A DNA stretch of 64,000 nt from Candidatus Bathyarchaeota archaeon. Lineage in GTDB: Archaea > Thermoproteota > Bathyarchaeia > Bathyarchaeales > SOJC01. This document shows positions 8,229 through 16,236 of the stretch, piece after piece (the first letter of the stretch is position 1; every line of letters begins with the position of its first letter). The stretch spans positions 1,094,360 through 1,158,359 of the forward strand of contig CP070649.1 in NCBI GenBank assembly GCA_020354575.1, read 5' to 3'. The notes under the pieces are model-generated. The model made no database searches, was not told where the DNA came from, and saw only the letters and a program-made list of their open reading frames with translations. The translations under genes and the position numbers were made by a program.

Positions 8229-8998
8229 TGTTTCGACCTCGAATCATTGGGTTTGTGTGTAACTGGGCCTTACCCAAAAGAATCGAGATTCCAAGTTTTC
8301 CAAGAATGAAAATCTATCCCAAAATGCAGGTTGTGCAAGTGATGTGTGTTGGCAGAATTGATCCGGTTATCGTACTAGATACTTTTGCTAAAGGCGCAGA
8401 TGGCGTGCTATTGGTCGGTTGCCCTTTACCTGATTGCCACTTTGTTAAAGGGAATATTCAAGCTGAAAATAAAACCAAGATTTTAAAGAAACTCCTTTCG
8501 CTAACTGGTCTCGAACCAGAACGTCTGCAACTAGAATGGGCTTACGCTACTGAAATCGAGCCTTTCTCAACTATTGTAGACGCTTTTAGAAATCATATTA
8601 TAAAATTAGGACAATCTCCATTGGTTGGAGAAAATTCGGATGAAAAGATTTTATCGAATATTTTGGCAGCTAAAAATGCTGTTGCGGATTTTAGTTTAAG
8701 AGTTTTGACAGGAAGGGAAGAAGAACTAACAGAAGCAATGAACGCTTATGGAAAGCGCATTCCCCAAGAAGAATTTGACGATTTATTAGATGAAATTGTC
8801 AATAGAGAGTTTCTAAGGCATAAGATACATCTTTTAACAAGCCAAAAACTACTCTCAGTCAAAGAAATCGCAACAATTGTAAACCACAGACCCGCTCTGA
8901 TTCTCCGCCAAATCGCAGACATGACCAGTAAGCATATGATTGCTCTTGATCATGTTGAAGAAACCACTCCGCTTTACAAGGCATTGGAGGTGAAATAA
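8228..8998 (+). CDS. Degenerate MvhD-like subunit with C-terminal winged-helix-like domain
   Basis: A 256-residue protein. The first 140 residues follow the MvhD/hydrogenase iron-sulfur subunit pattern, but CNWC is altered to CNWA (Cys11 kept, Ala14 in place of cysteine) and the usual SYAGADLAG after it is replaced by LPKRIEIPSF. Cys40 (MCVGRIDP), Cys65 and Cys70 (GCPLPDCHF) remain. MvhD normally holds a [2Fe-2S] cluster linking an electron donor to HdrA. The last 110 residues (EEFDDLLDEIV, LLSVKEIATIVNHRP, TTPLYKALEV) resemble a winged helix and match the tails of the MvhD proteins at 55790 and 59635. It lies just before hdrA. Altered cluster ligation is likely. Confidence 0.75.
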   Translation: MFRPRIIGFVCNWALPKRIEIPSFPRMKIYPKMQVVQVMCVGRIDPVIVLDTFAKGADGVLLVGCPLPDCHFVKGNIQAENKTKILKKLLSLTGLEPERLQLEWAYATEIEPFSTIVDAFRNHIIKLGQSPLVGENSDEKILSNILAAKNAVADFSLRVLTGREEELTEAMNAYGKRIPQEEFDDLLDEIVNREFLRHKIHLLTSQKLLSVKEIATIVNHRPALILRQIADMTSKHMIALDHVEETTPLYKALEVK

Positions 8999-8999
8999 G

Positions 9000-11900
9000 A
9001 TGGCGGAAGTGAAAGTTGGAGCTGTGCTTGTGGTTGGAGGAGGTGTTGCTGGAATCCAAGCTGCCTTGGACCTTGCAGATTCGGGTTTCAAGGTCTATCT
9101 GCTTGATCAATCGCCAAGTATAGGTGGCGTGATGGCCAGGCTGGACAAAACTTTTCCCACTAATGATTGTTCAATGTGCATTCTTGCACCTAAACTTGTT
9201 GCGACAGGAAGACACCCAAACATAAATTTGATCACAAAGGGCGAACTTATCGAGCTTAATGGAAAGGCTGGGAACTTCGAAGCAAGGGTTCGAAAGCAAA
9301 GTCGTTACATAAACGAAAGCAAATGCAATGGCTGTGGTTTATGTGCACAGAAATGTCCAATAGAGGCTGTAGATACATTCAATGAAAATCTGAGCAGTAG
9401 AAGTGCCATATATGTTGATTACCCTCAGGCAGTTCCTTTGAAATTCACAATTGACCGAGAAAAGTGTATAGGCTGTAGAACTTGTCAAGAAATCTGTAAG
9501 ACAAAGGCAATCGAATACGATCAACAAGACAGCGAAACAGTTTTAAAAATAGGCTCTATTATCCTAGCACCTGGTTTCGAACCTTTTGACGCAACGCAAA
9601 AAAGCGAGTATGGGTATGGACGGTATCTCAATGTCGTTACCAGTCTGGAATTTGAACGTATTCTAAGTGCCTCAGGCCCATATGGCGGACTTGTCTTACG
9701 TTCGTCAGATGGCGAAATCCCTAAGAAGATAGCCTTTATTCAATGTGTTGGCTCGCGAGACGCTCAAATTGGCAACAATTACTGCTCAGCTGCTTGCTGC
9801 ATGTATGGAATAAAAGAAGCTATAATAGCAAAAGAACATGTGCCTATAAAGCTAAGCTGTTCAATTTTTTACATAGATATTCGCTCTTACGGAAAAGAGT
9901 TTGATGACTATTATTCTCGTGCTCAGGAAGAATATAACATAAGATTTGTAAGGTCAAGACCTGCGCGGATTACAGAAGATCCTAGAACGAACAATCTATA
10001 CTTGCACTATGTAGAGGATGGAGACCCCAGAATCGAAGAATTCGACATGGTGGTTCTATCCATAGGAATGCAAGCACCCAAAAATGTTGAAACACTTGCC
10101 AAAGTACTAGGAATACAACTTAATGGCTACAACTTCTGTCAAACAAGCGTATTCTCCCCTGTCGAGACCTCGAAACCTGGAATATTTGTGTGTGGAGCTT
10201 TTGCTGCTCCTAAAGATATTCCAGAAAGTGTTGCTCAAGCTAGTGGCGCAGCAGCCAAAGCAATTGCAGTCATTGCTTCCGAAAGGGGTAAAGAAATAGT
10301 TGAGAAAGAGTACAAACCAGAGAGAGACGTAAGTCAAGAAGAACCACGCATAGGGGTATTTGTCTGTCATTGTGGAATAAACATTGGCGGAGTAGTAAAT
10401 GTTCTAGAAGTCGTAGAGTATGTTAAAAAACTATCAAACGTTGCTTATGCTGAAGCAAACCTTTACACATGTTCCCAAGACACCCAAGGGATCATAAGAG
10501 AAAGAATCGAAGAACATGATTTAAATCGAGTCATAGTAGCTTCCTGTACACCGAGAACTCATGAACCATTGTTTAGAGAGACTGTTCAAGAGGCAGGGCT
10601 TAATCCCTACTTATTTGAGATGGTGAACATACGAGATCAATGCAGCTGGGTGCATATGCACCAACCAAAAGAAGCAACAGGAAAAGCCAAAGAGCTGGTG
10701 CGCTCGGTTATCGCGAAAGCACGATTATTGAAGCCTTTGAAAAAGCCAATTATAAAGGTGACGCCTATTGGTTTGGTCCTCGGGGGTGGGGTCTCTGGCA
10801 TGACTGCAGCCTTAGAGCTCGCTAAGCAAGGTTTTGAAATACATCTTGTGGAACGGGAAAAGAGACTGGGTGGGCATCTACGTCAAATTCGGTACATGCT
10901 TGAAGGCAGAAACCCTGCAGAATACCTAGCCCTTCTGATAGAAGAAGTCATGAAAAATAAAAAAATCCGCATTCATCTTAACGCCGAAGTCACCGAAGTA
11001 AATGGCTTTGTCGGCAATTTCAAATCGAAAATAAGCTACGACAATGGCGAAGAAAAGGAAGTTGAGAATGGGATAGTGATAATAGCCACAGGTGCAACGG
11101 AATACAAACCTGTGGAATACCTGTATGGAAAATCTTCTGGTGTTATGACCCAACGAGAGCTGGAAGAGAAACTTGCAGAGGGTGAATTCAAAGCTGAAAC
11201 TGTTGTCATGATTCAATGTATAGGTGCTAGAACAGAAGCACAACCTAATTGTGCGAGAATTTGCTGTGGAGAAGCGTTAAAGAACGCATTGAAAATTAAG
11301 GAGATATACCCCGAAACAGAAGTTTACGTGTTATACAAGGATATGAGAAGCTATGGGTTTAAGGAAGACTACTATCGTGAAGCTTCTGCAAAAGGAGTAC
11401 TTTTCATAAATTATACTGACGATAAGAAGCCCAAGGTGACGAACAAAAATGGCAAGCTCGAAATAACATTTTGGGAGCCGATAATAAACGAAGAAATCAC
11501 GTTGGAACCAGACGTTATTGCCCTGAGCGTCGCCACGATCCCAAATCCTGATAACAAGCGCACAGCAGAAATGGTCAAAGTACCCCTGACAAAAGACGGA
11601 TTCTTCCTCGAAGCGCATATGAAACTTAGACCTGTAGACTTTCAAACCGATGGGATTTTCTTGTGTGGAATGGCTCATTCGCCAAAATTCGTTGACGAGA
11701 GTCTAGCGCAAGCATGCGCTGCAGCAGCCCGAGCAGGGACAATCATTTGCAAGAAAACACTTGAAATGGAAGGAGCAATTGCCCATGTGGATGAAAACTT
11801 CTGCGGAGGCTGTCGAATTTGTGAGAATCTCTGTCCTTATCGCGCAATAGAAATGAAAGAAAAAGATGGCGAAGTAACCGCTCACATAATAGAGGCTCTA

Positions 11901-12023
11901 TGTAAAGGCTGCGGAATCTGCGGAGCAGCGTGCCCTACAAAAGCCATTACGATGGGACATTTCACTAATGAGGAGATTATGGCTCAAGTAAAGGCCACTT
12001 TATTAGAGGAAGTGAAAGCATGA
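9000..12023 (+). CDS. hdrA: HdrA-type electron-bifurcating flavoprotein, two-module fusion
   Basis: At 1007 residues it is longer than classical HdrA (about 650). Module 1 has FAD site VVGGGVAGIQAALDLADSG near residue 12, DKTFPTNDCSMC, ferredoxin motifs CNGCGLCAQKCP near 109 and CIGCRTCQEIC near 156, and CVGSR/YCSAACCMYG near 249. Module 2 starts with the HdrA hallmark VCHCGINIGG near 455, then YTCSQDTQ, SCTPRTHEP, a second FAD site LGGGVSGMTAALELAKQG near 594, CIGAR/ICCGEA near 740, and two C-terminal 4Fe-4S motifs (CGGCRICENLCP, CKGCGICGAACP). HdrA FAD is the bifurcation site of Hdr complexes. GGAGGTG precedes the ATG. It overlaps mvhD by 4 bp. Confidence 0.92.
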   Translation: MAEVKVGAVLVVGGGVAGIQAALDLADSGFKVYLLDQSPSIGGVMARLDKTFPTNDCSMCILAPKLVATGRHPNINLITKGELIELNGKAGNFEARVRKQSRYINESKCNGCGLCAQKCPIEAVDTFNENLSSRSAIYVDYPQAVPLKFTIDREKCIGCRTCQEICKTKAIEYDQQDSETVLKIGSIILAPGFEPFDATQKSEYGYGRYLNVVTSLEFERILSASGPYGGLVLRSSDGEIPKKIAFIQCVGSRDAQIGNNYCSAACCMYGIKEAIIAKEHVPIKLSCSIFYIDIRSYGKEFDDYYSRAQEEYNIRFVRSRPARITEDPRTNNLYLHYVEDGDPRIEEFDMVVLSIGMQAPKNVETLAKVLGIQLNGYNFCQTSVFSPVETSKPGIFVCGAFAAPKDIPESVAQASGAAAKAIAVIASERGKEIVEKEYKPERDVSQEEPRIGVFVCHCGINIGGVVNVLEVVEYVKKLSNVAYAEANLYTCSQDTQGIIRERIEEHDLNRVIVASCTPRTHEPLFRETVQEAGLNPYLFEMVNIRDQCSWVHMHQPKEATGKAKELVRSVIAKARLLKPLKKPIIKVTPIGLVLGGGVSGMTAALELAKQGFEIHLVEREKRLGGHLRQIRYMLEGRNPAEYLALLIEEVMKNKKIRIHLNAEVTEVNGFVGNFKSKISYDNGEEKEVENGIVIIATGATEYKPVEYLYGKSSGVMTQRELEEKLAEGEFKAETVVMIQCIGARTEAQPNCARICCGEALKNALKIKEIYPETEVYVLYKDMRSYGFKEDYYREASAKGVLFINYTDDKKPKVTNKNGKLEITFWEPIINEEITLEPDVIALSVATIPNPDNKRTAEMVKVPLTKDGFFLEAHMKLRPVDFQTDGIFLCGMAHSPKFVDESLAQACAAAARAGTIICKKTLEMEGAIAHVDENFCGGCRICENLCPYRAIEMKEKDGEVTAHIIEALCKGCGICGAACPTKAITMGHFTNEEIMAQVKATLLEEVKA

Positions 12024-12460
12024 ACGAGAAAGGAAATTTTGAACCTAAAATAGTCGGATTTTTGTGTAATTGGTGCGCTTACGCGGGTGCAGATTTAGCT
12101 GGTGTCAGCCGAATTCAGTATGCGCCAAACATACGCATAATTCGTGTCATGTGCAGCGGCAGAGTCGATCCTGTCTTCATCTTAGAGGCCTTCAAAGATG
12201 GTGCAGACGCTGTACTTGTTGCAGGCTGCCATTTGCCTTCAGACTGTCACTATATTAACGGAAACTACAAAGCGCAGGCGAGGGTAGCACTTCTAAAAAA
12301 GGTCTTAGAGAATTTTGGAATAGAGCCAGAACGTCTAAGATTAGAGTGGGTTTCAGCGAGTGAAGGAGACAAATTTGCTAACATAATGAATGATATGGTT
12401 GAGCAAATTAAAAGACTTGGACCAAATCCAATGAAAAAAGATGGGGGTAAAATTTCGTGA
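12020..12460 (+). CDS. mvhD: MvhD-type [2Fe-2S] electron-transfer subunit
   Basis: 146 residues matching the MvhD/hydrogenase iron-sulfur subunit family over its full length: CNWCAYAGADLAG (Cys16, Cys19), MCSGRVDP (Cys45), GCHLPSDCHY (Cys70, Cys76). The last motif carries one extra residue compared with the common GCHPGDCHY. It should relay electrons from a donor flavoprotein or dehydrogenase into HdrA. ATGA overlaps join it to hdrA upstream, and GTG/TGA overlap to hdrC downstream. No MvhA/MvhG hydrogenase genes accompany it, so the electron source is probably not hydrogen through a classical Mvh. It lacks the C-terminal winged-helix tail of its paralogues. Confidence 0.9.
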   Translation: MNEKGNFEPKIVGFLCNWCAYAGADLAGVSRIQYAPNIRIIRVMCSGRVDPVFILEAFKDGADAVLVAGCHLPSDCHYINGNYKAQARVALLKKVLENFGIEPERLRLEWVSASEGDKFANIMNDMVEQIKRLGPNPMKKDGGKIS

Positions 12461-12987
12461 TTACTGTAGAAACATACCAGACGCACGTGGAAACTTCTGG
12501 AATTGATAAGAGGTTCAAATATGAAATAAGCAGATTTCCTGGTGGCGAAAAACTGCTTGACTGTTTTCAATGTGGAACTTGTACATCAGATTGCCCAATT
12601 GCACGATTTAGTGATACTTATCGCCCAAGGCAGATCATTCGAATGGCACAACTTGGATTGAGAGAAAGAGTGCTCTCAAGTGAGACCATATGGCTTTGTG
12701 CCTCTTGCTTCACTTGCTCTGACCATTGCCCCCGAGGAGTAGAAGTTGCAGATGTTATGCGTGTCTTGCGGAATTTAACCACTCAGCAAGGCCATATCCC
12801 TCGTATCTTTAGAGAGTTAGGCTCCAGTATCCTTGAATCAGGCTACGCTTACCGAATTCCCAAGCGAAGAATCGACAGAAGAGAAGCTTTGGGTCTACCG
12901 CTACTGCCAAAATGCAACCCAGAAAGTCTAGCTAAGAGCCTTCGCAATGTACGCTTTCGACAATTTCTTAGCGAGAAGGGGAGATAG
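12457..12987 (+). CDS. hdrC: Heterodisulfide reductase subunit C-like ferredoxin
   Basis: 176 residues with two 4Fe-4S motifs, CFQCGTCTSDCP near residue 33 and CASCFTCSDHCP near 80, in the spacing typical of HdrC. HdrC passes electrons from HdrA to the catalytic HdrB. The GTG start overlaps the mvhD stop, and the gene ends two bases before hdrB. The C-terminal 60 residues are basic (RIPKRRIDRREALG). No membrane segments are present, so this is the soluble HdrABC type. It is one of only two genes (with hdrB) giving an HdrBC pair in this window. Confidence 0.92.
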   Translation: MITVETYQTHVETSGIDKRFKYEISRFPGGEKLLDCFQCGTCTSDCPIARFSDTYRPRQIIRMAQLGLRERVLSSETIWLCASCFTCSDHCPRGVEVADVMRVLRNLTTQQGHIPRIFRELGSSILESGYAYRIPKRRIDRREALGLPLLPKCNPESLAKSLRNVRFRQFLSEKGR

Positions 12988-12989
12988 AA

Positions 12990-13880
12990 ATGGCAGAAAA
13001 AGACAAATACCTAATCTTCCTCGGATGCCTGATACCTTATCGAGTTGCAGCCTACGAAATCTCAACAAGAAGAATTCTGCAAAAGCTCGATGTAGAACTC
13101 GTGGAAATGCCGGAATTCAACTGCTGCGGCCTTCCAATGGATCCGGTTGACCACAAAATGATGCTGATAATGGCAGCACGAAACTTAGCCGTGGCAGAGC
13201 AGCAATGTTCAGACATTCTAACACTCTGCTCAGGATGTTCCGGAACATTGAGAAAAGTCAACAAAGCGGTTAAGGAAAACAAAAAACTTTGGCGGTCGAT
13301 AAACACCAATCTTAACAAAGCTGGGTTAAAGGTTGAAGGCTCAATAGAAGTGAAGCATCTAGTTCAAGTTCTGATTGAAGATCTGGGCCTAGAAAGGATC
13401 AAGGATTCTATTGTTAATCCTTTGACGACATTGAAAGTGGCTGAACATAGCGGCTGCCATATTTTGAGACCAAAAGAATCCGCAGGATTCGATGATCCGG
13501 AAGACCCGAAAATGCTCAAAAGCCTGATTGAAATTACAGGTGCCAAATGCTTAGATTATATGAACGAGTCTGAATGTTGTGGAGCGCCATCATCAGGTAT
13601 AAACGACAAAATTGCCCTCCAGCTCACTAAGGATAAATTAAATCACATCAAGAGCGTTGGAGCGCAGGCACTCATAACAATTTGCCCATTCTGTCACATG
13701 ATGTATGACACCAACCAAGGACGAATTGAAAAAATGTTCAGAGAGAACTATGGCATTCCCATCCTACATTATCCTCAACTTTTGGGCCTGGCTATGGGTT
13801 TTTCACCTGTAGATCTCGCGTTTGGTGATCTTCGAGTTGATGCTTCCAATATTTATGCCTGCACTAGTGAACTTAGATAA
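12990..13880 (+). CDS. hdrB: Heterodisulfide reductase subunit B-like (two CCG domains)
   Basis: 296 residues with two cysteine-rich CCG domains. The first has FLGCLIPYR, EFNCCGLPMDP and CSGCSGTL; the second has SGCHILRP, SECCGAPSSGIND and CPFCHMM. In characterised HdrB these cysteines hold noncubane [4Fe-4S] clusters that cleave the CoM-S-S-CoB disulfide. In a non-methanogen the disulfide or other acceptor is unknown. It is the last gene of the operon that starts at 6468 or earlier. Length and motif order fit canonical HdrB, so catalytic competence is likely even though the substrate is open. Confidence 0.92.
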   Translation: MAEKDKYLIFLGCLIPYRVAAYEISTRRILQKLDVELVEMPEFNCCGLPMDPVDHKMMLIMAARNLAVAEQQCSDILTLCSGCSGTLRKVNKAVKENKKLWRSINTNLNKAGLKVEGSIEVKHLVQVLIEDLGLERIKDSIVNPLTTLKVAEHSGCHILRPKESAGFDDPEDPKMLKSLIEITGAKCLDYMNESECCGAPSSGINDKIALQLTKDKLNHIKSVGAQALITICPFCHMMYDTNQGRIEKMFRENYGIPILHYPQLLGLAMGFSPVDLAFGDLRVDASNIYACTSELR

Positions 13881-13916
13881 TATTGACACCAGCTTTCTAC
13901 CAGCCATTGCAACGGA

Positions 13917-14696
13917 ATGAATACATTCATGAAGCCCAGAATTCTCAGGTTTTGTACTACTTTGTTGATGTGCATAGGAATCCTGCTTCTAATCTTCGCA
14001 TTAGAAGAGCTAGTTAACCTTCGTTTCTTGATGACCTTATCCTATCTTGCTAGTTTTTTAGTGTTAACGAGCTTAGCATATATGATTTCAGAACACCCTG
14101 AAACAATATATGATTTCTTAGTTTCCATGCATAATGATCTCTATGGTCTTGTGTTGACTTTCTTCACAGGAATCAATCGTAGAATTGGTTCAAAACTGTC
14201 GATTCGGCAAATGGAAGAGGAAACCGCTGAGCATGTTCGCCTGTTGTGTATTGTGTTTTGCTTCCTCTTGCCAGCTAGCCTTCTTTACCTTTTTACTGAT
14301 TTCTATCTCTTCAAAGAGAATGCCCTAGATTCCATGCTATTGGGTTTGCTGATTTTCTTTTACAGCAATTTCCTTCCCGATCTGCCCTCCATCTACAGAA
14401 AAAAGGAAAACGGAAAGGCTAGGGATTTGAAGTGGTATAAGAAGTACAGTCTTCTATTGTTTGCCCCATTGTTGATTTGGGTTTTCTACTCTGGAGTAAG
14501 ATTGAGTTGGAGGACAACTGAGACTTATCACAATTTTAAATCACTGACGGTTTTCGGAGCTTTCCTTTTTCTTTTGAGCTTTGTTGCCTTTGGAGACTTG
14601 TCAATCTCAATTGGAGACATGACCGAAATCGTGTCTCTTCCATTATATGGATTGATAGGATACTTGACACATTTGAAAGTTGATAAGATCTGGTGA
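13917..14696 (+). CDS. Multi-pass membrane protein of unknown function
   Basis: 259 residues with about seven hydrophobic segments (residues about 10-30, 38-56, 105-125, 140-155, 180-200, 212-230, 240-252). A polar cytoplasmic-type loop lies at about 70-100 (GINRRIGSKLSIRQMEE) and another around 160-175 (DLPSIYRKKENGKARD). I do not recognise a family. It starts 36 bp after hdrB on the same strand, so it may be read through from the Hdr operon, but it has no obvious SD motif and no redox motif. Alternative ATG at 13929. Confidence 0.6.
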   Translation: MNTFMKPRILRFCTTLLMCIGILLLIFALEELVNLRFLMTLSYLASFLVLTSLAYMISEHPETIYDFLVSMHNDLYGLVLTFFTGINRRIGSKLSIRQMEEETAEHVRLLCIVFCFLLPASLLYLFTDFYLFKENALDSMLLGLLIFFYSNFLPDLPSIYRKKENGKARDLKWYKKYSLLLFAPLLIWVFYSGVRLSWRTTETYHNFKSLTVFGAFLFLLSFVAFGDLSISIGDMTEIVSLPLYGLIGYLTHLKVDKIW

Positions 14697-14863
14697 GAAG
14701 AAATGTTGTCTTAAGCGTTCTTCAAGGGAAATTAAAACCTTGCCAATGAACACCCAAATATTGCCCAAATTTTAATAGGTGTGCAGAAGGGAAAACCAGA
14801 TAAATCTAAAGAAATTCGTGCAGTATGTTGCTTTGCACGAACATCTGACATTAATCGTCTGTA

Positions 14864-15040
14864 CTATTCATAGCGTTTCAGATACAAAGGCCTGCTAGCT
14901 TCTCGTATCTTCTCTTCGCGAGTCACAAAACGAATAATTGCCTTACTCTCTGTATTTGGCAATTCTATTTGTCTTTCTCCATGTTCATGATTTTGATTAG
15001 TGCTTTTAAACGCTGGAGATTTGATTTCTTTTTGGCTCAA
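14864..15040 (-). CDS. Possible small basic protein (58 residues)
   Basis: A short minus-strand frame in an otherwise empty 528-bp spacer (14697-15224). It starts at TTG 15040 with GGA eight bases upstream and ends at TAG 14864-14866. The product is highly charged, with a coherent C-terminus (IIRFVTREEKIREASRPLY then LKRYE). The composition looks coding, and an AT-rich region that could serve as promoter lies at 15050-15110. No family is recognised. The rest of the spacer shows no other feature apart from AT-rich promoter-like sequence before 15225. Confidence 0.4.
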   Translation of the reverse strand: MSQKEIKSPAFKSTNQNHEHGERQIELPNTESKAIIRFVTREEKIREASRPLYLKRYE

Positions 15041-15224
15041 TTAAGATTCCTAAATGCATCATATATGCTTCATACTTAAATCTTTTATGAATTAAATATG
15101 TATAATATAAAAAAAAGATATCATATGATAAATACTCTATATGCTACAGATGAAACATTAGCTCCAGAAACAAAATGCTTTAATTAGCTATGTTTTTAGT
15201 CATTGATTTGAAGGTGAAATTGAA

Positions 15225-15731
15225 ATGGATACTTCATATTCTCATCAACTAGTCACGGGGATTACCTTTGGTCTGACCACTGCAATTATCACATCTCTTG
15301 GAATGGTTATTGGTATGTTTTCATCAACTTCCTCCAAACTTGCTGTTCTTGCAGGGATTATTATTATGGCTATAGCTGATGGACTATCTGATAGTATAAG
15401 TTTACACATGGTTGAGGAGTCAGAAGTTGAGAAAGGGAAAGCCAAACATAATCAAAAGGAGGTTTGGTTGACTACTCTGTTTTGCTTCCTCTCAGTCTCA
15501 GGTTTTACTTTATCTTTCACGATTCCTATTTTGCTTCTACCGTTGGACATTGCTGTCATCGCCTCGATTGCGTGGGGAATAATGCTTCTTATTTTGCTCA
15601 ATATTTTCATTGCAAAGATTAAGAATGAAAAACCAATAAAACTTGTCTTGGAACACGTTCTTTTAGCAATAGCCGTTATAGTCGTTTCTTACTTGATAGG
15701 CGTTCTAGTATCTCTAGTCTTGCCTACATAA
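15225..15731 (+). CDS. VIT1/CCC1-like small membrane protein
   Basis: 168 residues with about five membrane segments. The N-terminal half (FGLTTAIITSLGMVIGM, IIMAIADGLSDSISLHMVEE) matches the first helices of VIT1/CCC1 iron/manganese transporters, including the acidic ADGLSDS and EES region that in the family faces the metal path. It is shorter than eukaryotic VIT1 (about 240 residues), as are several archaeal relatives. GGTGA precedes the ATG by seven bases. Metal transport is likely from the family, but the short length leaves the mechanism open. Confidence 0.7.
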   Translation: MDTSYSHQLVTGITFGLTTAIITSLGMVIGMFSSTSSKLAVLAGIIIMAIADGLSDSISLHMVEESEVEKGKAKHNQKEVWLTTLFCFLSVSGFTLSFTIPILLLPLDIAVIASIAWGIMLLILLNIFIAKIKNEKPIKLVLEHVLLAIAVIVVSYLIGVLVSLVLPT

Positions 15732-15843
15732 ATCTTGGATGTCAAGCGTGTAGAAAGGAAAGGCATGCACGCATGGTGGCATCATCTTGTTTTTGCTTTC
15801 TCGATGAGCTTATGCATGTATGCTCTACGTTGCGTTCAAAAAC

Positions 15844-15914
15844 CGGGGCTTCAGATGAACATTGGCGAGAGCTACCCGGAGCGAGCGGGATTATGCAAAT
15901 GGTCTGAAGCCCCG
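15844..15914. repeat. Long hairpin: 12-bp perfect inverted repeat with nested stem
   Basis: CGGGGCTTCAGA (15844-15855) pairs perfectly with TCTGAAGCCCCG (15903-15914). The 47-base loop holds a second stem, CCCG with CGGG, around 15875-15891. The spacer 15732-16236 has no convincing gene. A 68-codon plus frame runs through the hairpin but is probably spurious. Such ends are seen in RNAs of IS200/IS605-type elements and in other structured RNAs; the sequence alone does not decide. Confidence 0.5.
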
Positions 15915-15991
15915 CTACTAGGCGAGCGACGTGTTCGATAAAAGGCTTTTGTTGCATGCAGGTCTGTTTGATGGTAGTTGTCTATTTAAAC

Positions 15992-16001
15992 GCATGCATG
16001 C
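15992..16001. repeat. GCATGCATGC palindrome
   Basis: Exact 10-bp palindrome in the spacer between the convergent VIT1-like and secreted-protein genes. Identical decamers occur at 16115, 17670 and 49386, all intergenic. Confidence 0.6.
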
Positions 16002-16032
16002 AAAGCTGCTTTTCTTGGGGGAGACTGAAGCC

Positions 16033-16110
16033 AAGACCCTAAACCCAACCTAGAACGTTAGCTCCAGCCTTCCCTTTCTTTTGTGTTGTCTCATGGAAAT
16101 TAAGGCTTTC
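16033..16110. repeat. Diverged dispersed repeat, copy 1
   Basis: This stretch shares an ordered set of words with 18604-18672: AGACCC, AACCC, AGC(T)TCAGCCTT or close, CCCTTT, TTCATGGAA or TCATGGAA, and GCTTT. Spacing between the words is similar. It lies just before a GCATGCATGC palindrome. No frame is open through both copies. It may be a noncoding RNA, a regulatory or terminator element, or an old mobile-element remnant. Confidence 0.45.
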
Positions 16111-16113
16111 ATT

Positions 16114-16125
16114 AGCATGCATGCT
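16114..16125. repeat. AGCATGCATGCT palindrome
   Basis: A 12-bp perfect palindrome containing GCATGCATGC, in the convergent spacer before the 3' end of the secreted-protein gene. The same 12-mer recurs at 49385-49396. Confidence 0.6.
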
Positions 16126-16236
16126 TTTGTATCAAAGCATTCATGAAGAGAACACGCTCGTGTTGAACTTGCTAAAAGAATGAAGAAGATGATTCTGCTT
16201 ACATACCTGCGTTAAGGATATAAAAAAGGAAGGGAT

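Noticed and set aside
15735-15941. 68-codon plus-strand frame with TTG/ATG start after the VIT1-like gene
   Set aside because: It runs through a perfect hairpin, lacks an SD motif and its composition follows the inverted repeat; treated as shadow of a structured element.
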